This document shows positions 1 through 5,943 of a stretch of DNA of 64,000 nt, one piece after another. Each line of letters opens with the position of its first letter. Position 1 is the first letter of the stretch. Made by a program: the position numbers and the translations under genes. The notes beneath the pieces are model-generated. The model was not told where the DNA came from. It made no database searches and worked only from the letters and a program-made list of their open reading frames with translations. The stretch is from JBQLZO01 sp052168315 (GTDB lineage: Bacteria > Planctomycetota > Phycisphaerae > Phycisphaerales > UBA1924). The stretch lies in the NCBI GenBank assembly GCA_052168315.1, contig JBQLZO010000092.1, positions 1-64,000 of the forward strand, written 5' to 3'.

Positions 1-379
1 AGCGATCGGCGGCGTCTGGGTTGGTGTGGGGGTTGGGGTTGGGGTTGGGGCTGGGGCTGGGGTTGGGGGTGGGGCTGGGGTTGGTTGGATCGGCGGACTG
101 CGCATCGAGGAGCGTGGTGTAGCGCGGGATGAAGGCCGCGGAGAGGGCGCCCTCGCCGAAGAGCCTGCGGAAGAGGTTGGGGATGATGAAGGCGGTGACG
201 AAGGCGGACCAGACGGGCGAGGTTCCGAACGCCCTGGAGCAGACGGCGTCGCGGAGGAGCCCGCTGATGCGTGAGAGGAGGGTGAGCCCCGCGACGGTGC
301 GGGCGTGGCGGACGAAGGCGCCGGCCTGGGGGGGCTGGTCGTTCGGCGTGGGAGGCGGGGACGGTTGCGGATCGCTCAC
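1..379 (-). CDS. murJ: Lipid II flippase MurJ (MviN family), N-terminal part, runs off the window
   Basis: Reading from a GTG at 379 towards position 1 gives 126 codons without a stop. The text ISGLLRDAVCSRAFG, then FIIPNLFRRLFGEGALS and AAFIPRYTTLL, is the N-terminal signature of the MurJ/MviN family, which flips lipid II across the inner membrane for peptidoglycan synthesis. A short hydrophilic Pro/Gln-rich N-terminus precedes the first membrane helix. After residue ~98 the protein enters a Pro-Asn/Pro-Ser tract made by a hexanucleotide repeat, in the loop expected before the third helix; this is not typical of the family. The gene is last visible in a minus-strand run with the MCE protein (54 nt gap) and the Mla ATPase. 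The C-terminal ~80 percent is outside the window. Identification is strong; the GTG start is inferred because no ATG lies nearby. Confidence 0.87.
   Translation of the reverse strand, partial: MSDPQPSPPPTPNDQPPQAGAFVRHARTVAGLTLLSRISGLLRDAVCSRAFGTSPVWSAFVTAFIIPNLFRRLFGEGALSAAFIPRYTTLLDAQSADPTNPSPTPNPSPSPNPNPNPHTNPDAADR
22..85. repeat. Degenerate hexanucleotide tandem repeat inside murJ
   Basis: About ten imperfect copies of GGTTGG/GGCTGG run head to tail. On the minus strand they stay in frame and encode alternating Pro-Asn and Pro-Ser pairs in MurJ. The 6-bp unit keeps the frame whatever the copy number, so the length may vary between strains. Confidence 0.8.
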
Positions 380-433
380 GCTGGAAACGGTACCGCGCGG
401 CGGGCGCGGGCGCGTGCGGTGCGCGTGGGGGGC

Positions 434-1486
434 TCAGAACTGGATGGGGATGCCTTCCTTGCGGTACTTCTCGAGCAGGAGCTGGGCTTCGAAGACGGCG
501 CGTTCGATCCTGCGGGAGGCGTCGACGAAGGCGTTGTAGAGGTCGGGGTTGTTGAGGAGCTGGGCGACGGTTCCGTTGCCGGAGTTGATGCTGGCGAGGA
601 TGCGCTGGAGGTCGGCGGTGGCGGCGTCGAGGCGTGTGGCGACGCTGGTGATCTGGGTGGTGGCCTGGGCGATGCTCTGTTCGAGGCTGGCGGCGCTGGC
701 TCGGGTGGATCGGGCGGTCTCGGACCACTCTTCGGCGGTTTCGGAGATGCTGGAGATGGCGATGTTGGTGCGCTCGATGGTGGATGCGAGGTCGGCGCGG
801 ACGCCATCCTCGGCGAGCAGCGACTGGGCGTCGGTGAGGGTCTGGTCGAGGCGCTGGAGTGTGGCGCCGAGGCTGGGCGAGGCGCCGGCGTCGACCTCGG
901 ACACGGAGCGCGGTTCGAGGTAGTGCTCGAGGCGTTCGCCGACGCGCTTGTAGGTTCCGGCGAGTTCGGTGAACGAGTCGGCGGCGCGTTCGACGGCGGT
1001 GAGCCGTTCGTCGAGGAGCCCGGAGATCTGCTCGATGAGCCCGGTGGCGTCGGCGACGATGGTCTCGCCGGGCTGGACGAACTCGTCGGCGGGGTCGGGC
1101 ACGGGTGGATCGGCGCCGGGGGGTGTCGTGGGGGCGGTGCGGCGGGCGGTGAGCGAGAGGCGGGCATCGCCGACGAGGTCGCGGGCGATGGTGACTGAGA
1201 TGTCGCGCGGGATGCGGATGCCCTGGTTGATCCTGAGGGTGAGTTCGACGCCATCGCGTGGGTCGGCCGCGGTGCGGAGTTCGGTGAGCTGGCCGACGGT
1301 GACGCCGTTCATGGTGACCGGGCCGCCGGGGGTGAGTCCATCGGCCTGGTTCAGCCTGAGGGTGATGGGGTATCCGGCGGGTCGGGAGAGGGCGATCTCG
1401 CCGAAGAGGATGAGGGTGGCGATGATGCCCACGAGCCCGAGCAGGGCGGTGAGTCCGATGAGAAAGTCGCGTGCGGCGTGCTTCAC
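434..1486 (-). CDS. mlaD: MCE/MlaD-family phospholipid-transport substrate-binding protein
   Basis: This 350-residue protein has one N-terminal membrane helix (residues ~8-30, FLIGLTALLGLVGIIATLIL) followed by an MCE domain with the typical LRLNQADGLTPGGPVTMNGV start and a following V-G-x-L-x-E-L strand. The remaining ~200 residues are a long amphipathic, Ala/Glu/Thr-rich helical region, as in MCE proteins that bridge the periplasm. It should hold lipid between an inner-membrane ABC transporter and the outer membrane. The start is GTG; upstream (95 nt away, same strand) is the ATPase of the same system, and 54 nt downstream is murJ. No permease (MlaE) gene is adjacent. Family assignment is firm; the mlaD symbol means family membership, not proven orthology. 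Confidence 0.87.
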   Translation of the reverse strand: MKHAARDFLIGLTALLGLVGIIATLILFGEIALSRPAGYPITLRLNQADGLTPGGPVTMNGVTVGQLTELRTAADPRDGVELTLRINQGIRIPRDISVTIARDLVGDARLSLTARRTAPTTPPGADPPVPDPADEFVQPGETIVADATGLIEQISGLLDERLTAVERAADSFTELAGTYKRVGERLEHYLEPRSVSEVDAGASPSLGATLQRLDQTLTDAQSLLAEDGVRADLASTIERTNIAISSISETAEEWSETARSTRASAASLEQSIAQATTQITSVATRLDAATADLQRILASINSGNGTVAQLLNNPDLYNAFVDASRRIERAVFEAQLLLEKYRKEGIPIQF

Positions 1487-1581
1487 TGTGTGGCGGCTCC
1501 GGAGTCGCGTCGTGGGGGATGGAGCATATTCGCGGCGGTGGGTGGGGGTGGCTCGGCACGGCGGACGCGGGATCCGGTGGT

Positions 1582-2538
1582 TCAGGCGGGGTCGGTGGGC
1601 GCGCTGTTCCGGGCGTCGGGATCGGGGGGCGTGGGCGCGGCGGCGGTGGTGGGGGGCGGCTCGTCGATGTCGGGTTCGTACCGCCCGGCGAGGAAGTTCC
1701 GGACATGGGGATCCGGGGAGCGGCGGAGTTCGCCGAGGGTGCCATCGGCGGCGATGGTGGCGTTGCGGAGCAGGATCATGCGATCGCCGATGGTCTTGGC
1801 GGACATGATGTCGTGCGTGACGACGATGCTGGTGACGCCGAGTTCGTGCTGGAGCCTTCGGATGAGGTCGTTGATGCCGGCGGCGCGGACGGGGTCGAGG
1901 CCGGTGGTGGGCTCGTCGTAGAGCATGAGGGCGGGCCTGAGCATGATGGCGCGTGCGAGGGCGACGCGGCGCTGCTGGCCGCCGGAGAGTTCGGCGGGTC
2001 GGCGGGCTTCGAATCCGGCCATGTCGACGAGTTCGAGCGATTCGGCGACGCGGCGGCGGCGCTCGGACTTGGAGGCGTTGGTGTGCTCGATGAGCGGGAA
2101 CTCGAGGTTCTCGCGGACGGACATGGAGTCGAAGAGCGCCGAGAGCTGGAAGACATAGCCGATGCGCCTGCGGAGGGCGCGGAGCCCGGCGGCGTTGAGT
2201 TTGGCGACATCCTGGCCTTCGACGAGGACCTGTCCCTTGTCGGGTTGGAGCAGGCCGACGATGTGCTTGAGCAGGACGGACTTGCCGGCGCCCGAGGGGC
2301 CGAGGACGACGGTGGTCTTGCCGCGCTGGAACTCGATGGAGACGGCGTCGAGGACGGTGAGGCTGGTGAAGCTCTTGTGGATGGAGCGGAGGATGACGGG
2401 GGGCTGGGCCTCGTCGCGGGCGGGGGTGGTGTCGCCGGCGCGTGCGAGCGCGGGGTCATCGAGGGTGGGCGGGGCGTGGGAATCGGCGGTGCGTTGTGGG
2501 GTCGGGGGGGCGTCGGGCATCGGTCTAGTATTGGCCAT
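1582..2538 (-). CDS. mlaF: MlaF-type ABC transporter ATP-binding protein
   Basis: A classic ABC ATPase of the lipid-transport (MlaF/Ttg2A) type. After ~50 Pro-rich residues come VILRSIHKSFTSLTVLD, Walker A GPSGAGKS, the Q-loop in YVFQLSALFDSMSVRENL, the signature LSGGQQRR, Walker B LMLYDEPTTGLDP and the switch His in VVTHD. The C-terminal ~25 residues are again Pro/Ala-rich. It should power phospholipid movement with the MCE protein encoded next. Start choice is uncertain: ATG at 2538 overlaps the divergent Nudix start codon, while ATG at 2520 would shorten the protein by six residues and leave 16 bp between the two starts. The permease partner is not beside it and must be elsewhere if the system is active. 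Confidence 0.9.
   Translation of the reverse strand: MANTRPMPDAPPTPQRTADSHAPPTLDDPALARAGDTTPARDEAQPPVILRSIHKSFTSLTVLDAVSIEFQRGKTTVVLGPSGAGKSVLLKHIVGLLQPDKGQVLVEGQDVAKLNAAGLRALRRRIGYVFQLSALFDSMSVRENLEFPLIEHTNASKSERRRRVAESLELVDMAGFEARRPAELSGGQQRRVALARAIMLRPALMLYDEPTTGLDPVRAAGINDLIRRLQHELGVTSIVVTHDIMSAKTIGDRMILLRNATIAADGTLGELRRSPDPHVRNFLAGRYEPDIDEPPPTTAAAPTPPDPDARNSAPTDPA
2526..2531 (+). promoter_or_regulatory. Candidate -10 box of a leaderless Nudix transcript
   Basis: TAGTAT ends 5 nt before the ATG at 2537, so transcription would begin at or beside the start codon. No Shine-Dalgarno sequence is present. The same arrangement recurs at six other genes in this window. Confidence 0.5.
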
Positions 2539-3085
2539 GCCACGGGCCGGCGAGCGCGAGACGATCCATGCGGGGAAGAAGTTCGCTTTCGAGCGTCTTT
2601 GGACGGCGGGTTCGGACGGAGGGCTTGTTGAGCGGCTGGTGGTTCGGCATCCGGGCGCTGTGTGCGTGCTGGGGTTGCTGGGCTCGGGCGCCGATCGCGA
2701 GGTGGTGCTGATCCGGAACGATCGTCCGGCGGTGGGGGATGTGCTTTGGGAGCTGCCGGCGGGGACGATCGACGCCGGCGAGGACCCGATCGTGACGGCG
2801 GGGCGTGAGCTGGAGGAGGAATCGGGGTACCGTGCGGAGTCGATCGAGCCGATGGGTTCGTTTTTCACGACGCCGGGGATGACCGATGAGGTGATGCACG
2901 CGTTCGTGGCGACGGGGCTGCGCCGGGTGGGGCAGCGTCTGGAGCCGGACGAGCGGATCGAGGTTCACGCGGTGCGGTTCTCGCGTGCGATGGAGATGGT
3001 CGATGCGGGCGAGATCCGGGATGGCAAGTCGATGCTGACGCTGCTGCTTGCGGAGCGGCGCGGGTTGGTGTCTCGCGGCGGTTGA
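2537..3085 (+). CDS. Nudix hydrolase, ADP-ribose pyrophosphatase-like
   Basis: The protein has 182 residues. Residues 76-98 match the full Nudix box: G, five residues, E, seven residues, then RELEEESGY, giving the Mg-binding glutamates. The preceding ELPAGTID and the general layout (N-terminal ~40 residues, VLIRNDRPAVGDVLWELPAG) resemble the NudF/ADP-ribose pyrophosphatase branch, which cleaves ADP-ribose to AMP and ribose phosphate; the exact substrate is inference. The ATG at 2537 shares bases with one possible start of the divergent mlaF gene. Its stop (TGA 3083-3085) overlaps the ATG of the M50 protease by one base, so the two genes are probably translated together. Confidence 0.88.
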   Translation: MPRAGERETIHAGKKFAFERLWTAGSDGGLVERLVVRHPGAVCVLGLLGSGADREVVLIRNDRPAVGDVLWELPAGTIDAGEDPIVTAGRELEEESGYRAESIEPMGSFFTTPGMTDEVMHAFVATGLRRVGQRLEPDERIEVHAVRFSRAMEMVDAGEIRDGKSMLTLLLAERRGLVSRGG

Positions 3086-4227
3086 TGGCGGGCGCTGATG
3101 CGGCGTCGTGTGCGTGCGAGGGGATGAGCGCGATGCGGAACGGTGGCCAACGCGACTGGGGAGCCGGACAGACCGCGGGCGGGGGCGGCGGTTGGTCGCG
3201 GGTGTGGCGGCGGCTGGTGGACAACCCGGAGAACCCGATCGGCTGGTCGCTGTTCATGTTCCGGGTGTTCGGGATCACGGTGCGGATCCATCTGTTCACG
3301 GTGGTGTACCTGCTGCTGCTGCCGCTCTCTGCGCTGTCGCCCAACGCGCCGGGGATCCACTTCCTGCTTCCGCTGGTGATCTCGCTGTTCGTGGTGGTGC
3401 TGCTGCACGAGTTCGGTCATTGCTTCGCGTGCCGTTGGGTGGGTGGCGAGGCGGATCGGATCGTGCTGCTGCCGTTCGGGGGACTGGCGCTGTGCCAGTC
3501 GCCGCACGACTGGCGATCGAACCTGATCACGACGGTGGGGGGTCCGGGGGTGAATGTGGCGCTGTTCCCGCTGACGGCGGGGCTGATGTTTGTTGCGGGG
3601 ATGCCGGGGTGGATCGTGTTCAACCCGCTGAACGCGTACGGGCCGTTCCTGGATGGGACGCTGAGCTGGGGCGGCACGGCGGCGGCGATCGGGAAGGCCG
3701 GGGTGTGGTGGCTGCACTACACGAATGTGCTGATCTTCGGGTTCAACATGCTGATGGTGATGTACCCGTTCGATGCGGGGCGGATCGTGCACGCGCTGAT
3801 GTGGCGGAAGATGGGGTACCGGCGTGCGTCGGGGATCGCGGCGACGATCGGGCTGTTCGGCGCGATGGTGGTGGGTGCGGTGGCGCTGGTGATCGGGAAC
3901 ATGCTGCTGCTGGCGATCGCGGCGTTCGGTGGGATGACCTGCTGGTTCGAGCGGAAGCGTGCTCGCGGGGAGGTGGAGATCGCGATGGGCTCGCTGGGGA
4001 GCGGCGCGGAGGCGGGTGGGTACAACCCGTTCGCGGTGTCCGGCGATGATGATGACGATGTCCTGCGGACATCGAAGCGGGAGATGAAGCGCCTCGAGGC
4101 GGAGCAGAAGCAGCAGGAGGATGTGGACCGGATCCTGGAGAAGATCGCTCGGGAGGGGATGGGTTCGCTGACGGGGAAGGAGAAGAAGGTGCTGGAGCGG
4201 GCGTCGAAGGGGGGGAGGAAGAGGTAG
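3085..4227 (+). CDS. M50-family site-2 protease-like membrane metalloprotease
   Basis: A 380-residue polytopic membrane protein. The helix VISLFVVVLLHEFGHCFACR contains the HExxH zinc site (H108, E109, H112 from this start), and the later NMLMVMYPFDAGRIVHAL carries the third ligand (D230 in PFDAG, the family's PxDG motif). This is the layout of intramembrane site-2 proteases, which cut membrane-bound anti-sigma factors or signal peptides. The C-terminal ~90 residues are charged, with a DDDDD run and Glu/Lys-rich helices predicted to be cytoplasmic. It starts on the last base of the Nudix stop codon; ATG at 3124 is an alternative start. The substrate is unknown. Confidence 0.87.
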   Translation: MAGADAASCACEGMSAMRNGGQRDWGAGQTAGGGGGWSRVWRRLVDNPENPIGWSLFMFRVFGITVRIHLFTVVYLLLLPLSALSPNAPGIHFLLPLVISLFVVVLLHEFGHCFACRWVGGEADRIVLLPFGGLALCQSPHDWRSNLITTVGGPGVNVALFPLTAGLMFVAGMPGWIVFNPLNAYGPFLDGTLSWGGTAAAIGKAGVWWLHYTNVLIFGFNMLMVMYPFDAGRIVHALMWRKMGYRRASGIAATIGLFGAMVVGAVALVIGNMLLLAIAAFGGMTCWFERKRARGEVEIAMGSLGSGAEAGGYNPFAVSGDDDDDVLRTSKREMKRLEAEQKQQEDVDRILEKIAREGMGSLTGKEKKVLERASKGGRKR

Positions 4228-4239
4228 GGGGAGGAGAGG

Positions 4240-4274
4240 CATCAGGCACCGGGCATCAGGCACCAGTGAAGAGG
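4240..4274. repeat. Dispersed intergenic ATCAGG repeat, copy 1
   Basis: Two direct 11-bp units CATCAGGCACC are separated by GGG and followed by AGTGAAGAGG, within a purine-rich stretch between the M50 protease and radA. The layout is nearly the same as the copy at 30749-30784. Confidence 0.7.
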
Positions 4275-4317
4275 AAGTAGGAGAAGAGGGGCTGGGATTG
4301 GCGCGGGTTGGGTGGGG

Positions 4318-5796
4318 CTATTGCAGGTGGGTGATGGCTTCGTTGATGTTTCGGGCGGTGATGATGTGGGTGGTGTGGTGGTCGTTCGGCGGGAGCGGTG
4401 AGGCGCGCTTGGTGGGTGGGGCGATGATGGTTCGGTAGCCGAGTTTGGCGGCTTCTCTGAGGCGCTGGTCGAGTTGGGGGACGGGTCGGATCTCGCCGCC
4501 GAGGCCGAGTTCGCCGACGGCGGCGCAGGCGGGCGGGAGGGCTCGGCGGAGGTGCGCGCCGGCGATGGCCAGTGCGAGGGCGAGGTCGGCGGCGGGCTCG
4601 ACGACGCGGATGCCGCCGGCGGCGGAGGCGAAAACATCGCGGTCGGCGAGGCGGACGCCGGCGTGCTGTTCGAGCACGGCGATGAGCATGGCGAGGCGGT
4701 TGGCATCGAGCCCGGAGGAGCGGCGCTTGGCAGCGCCGACGAAGCCGGTGGCGGTGAGGGCCTGGATCTCGACGGGGAGGCAGCGGGCGCCGGTCATGAC
4801 GGGGCAGACGACGGAGCCGGGGCGGGGTTCGGAGTCGGCGGGGGCGAGGGCGGCGGCGGCGTCGGCGATCTGCTGCAGGCCATCGCCGGTCATCTCGAAG
4901 AGCCCGATCTCCAGCGTGGTGCCGAAGCGGTTCTTCACGGAGCGGACGATGCGGTGGGCGTGGTCGCGGTCGCCTTCGAAGTAGAGCACGACATCGACGA
5001 GGTGTTCGAGGAGGCGCGGGCCGGCGAGGGTGCCTTCCTTCGTGACATGCCCGACGAGCACGACGGCCATGCCGGAGACCTTGGCGAGGTAGACGAGTTC
5101 GGTGGCGCATCGGCGGAGCTGGGCGATGGAGCCGGGGGCGGCGTCGAGATCGGCCTTGTAGACCATCTGGACGGAGTCGAGCACGAGGAGTTCGGGGCGG
5201 ACCTGGCGGGCCTGTTCGACGATGCGGGCGAGGTTGGTGTCGGCGAGGACGAAGAGATCGTCGAGGTCGGCGGCGTTCAGGCGTTCGGCGCGGAGGCGGA
5301 CCTGCTCGGCGGATTCTTCGGTGGTGACATAGAGGCAGCGTTCGCCGGCGCGGGCGAGCTGGCCGAGGGCCTGGAGGAGGATGGTGGACTTTCCGATGCC
5401 GGGGTCGCCGCCGAGGAGGATGACGGAGGCTGGGACGATGCCGCCGCCGAGGACGCGGTCGAATTCGGCGATGCCGGTGTTGAGTCGTTCGAGCGGGCCG
5501 GCATCGCCGGCGGCGTGGGCGATGGGGATGGCCTTGGGCTGATCGAGGATGAGTTCGGCGGCCTCGATGTACCCGCCGGCGCGGGCGTCGGGGTCGGCGC
5601 CGATGGCCGCGGCCTTGCCCTGCTGGGCGCGGGACCAGGAGCGTGCGAGGGAGGCGTGGGGGTCTTTGTCAGCGCTGGGCTCGACGACATGCTCTTCGAG
5701 CGAATCCCAGGCTCCGCAGGCGGGGCACTTGCCCATCCAGCGTGCCTGGAGGGAGCCGCAGGACCGGCAGACGAACTGGCGGCGGGGTTTGGGCAT
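4318..5796 (-). CDS. radA: DNA repair protein RadA (Sms)
   Basis: A full-length 492-residue RadA. A four-Cys zinc finger (C10, C13, C24, C27) is followed by the RecA-like ATPase with Walker A GGDPGIGKST at 129-138, the LLVLDSVQ Walker B strand near 204-210, and the family-specific KNRFG motif at 288-292. The C-terminus is the Lon-like domain (LDANRLAMLIAVLEQHAGV, and a stretch ending in DVFASAAGGIRVVEPAADL). RadA is a helicase that extends strand exchange during recombination repair. The gene is monocistronic, flanked on both sides by small intergenic repeats. Its ATG lies 6 nt after a TACACT box, with no ribosome binding site. Confidence 0.96.
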   Translation of the reverse strand: MPKPRRQFVCRSCGSLQARWMGKCPACGAWDSLEEHVVEPSADKDPHASLARSWSRAQQGKAAAIGADPDARAGGYIEAAELILDQPKAIPIAHAAGDAGPLERLNTGIAEFDRVLGGGIVPASVILLGGDPGIGKSTILLQALGQLARAGERCLYVTTEESAEQVRLRAERLNAADLDDLFVLADTNLARIVEQARQVRPELLVLDSVQMVYKADLDAAPGSIAQLRRCATELVYLAKVSGMAVVLVGHVTKEGTLAGPRLLEHLVDVVLYFEGDRDHAHRIVRSVKNRFGTTLEIGLFEMTGDGLQQIADAAAALAPADSEPRPGSVVCPVMTGARCLPVEIQALTATGFVGAAKRRSSGLDANRLAMLIAVLEQHAGVRLADRDVFASAAGGIRVVEPAADLALALAIAGAHLRRALPPACAAVGELGLGGEIRPVPQLDQRLREAAKLGYRTIIAPPTKRASPLPPNDHHTTHIITARNINEAITHLQ

Positions 5797-5802
5797 GGGC
5801 CC

Positions 5803-5808
5803 AGTGTA
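5803..5808 (-). promoter_or_regulatory. Candidate -10 box of a leaderless radA transcript
   Basis: On the minus strand TACACT is followed by six bases (GGGCCC) and then the radA ATG. Sequence and spacing are identical to the rsmB start at 59961-59973. Confidence 0.55.
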
Positions 5809-5856
5809 GCGGGTGGGGGGCGTTGTGGAAGGGGTTTGTTTGGATGGAGAGGGGAG

Positions 5857-5885
5857 GGATCAGGGATCCGGGATCAGGGATCCGG
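5857..5885. repeat. Dispersed intergenic ATCAGG repeat, copy 2
   Basis: Two 14-bp direct units of the form GATCAGGGATCCGG lie in the 147-bp gap between the GH31 stop and radA. The unit is the same as in the copy at 30749-30784. Confidence 0.7.
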
Positions 5886-5943
5886 TGGGAGACGGAGGGG
5901 GATGGCGTGTTTGGCCTGGGGCGCGGCGCGCGATGTGGTTGGA

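Noticed and set aside
22..85. CRISPR-like array
   Set aside because: The units are contiguous 6-mers without spacers and encode an in-frame protein tract.
26..274. Gly/Val-rich plus-strand frame at the left edge
   Set aside because: It is the complement of the murJ hexamer repeat; the minus strand gives clear MurJ sequence.
2965..4263. 432-codon minus-strand frame opposite the M50 protease
   Set aside because: Low-complexity Arg/Pro/His composition with no motif, while the plus strand shows HEFGH and PFDAG.
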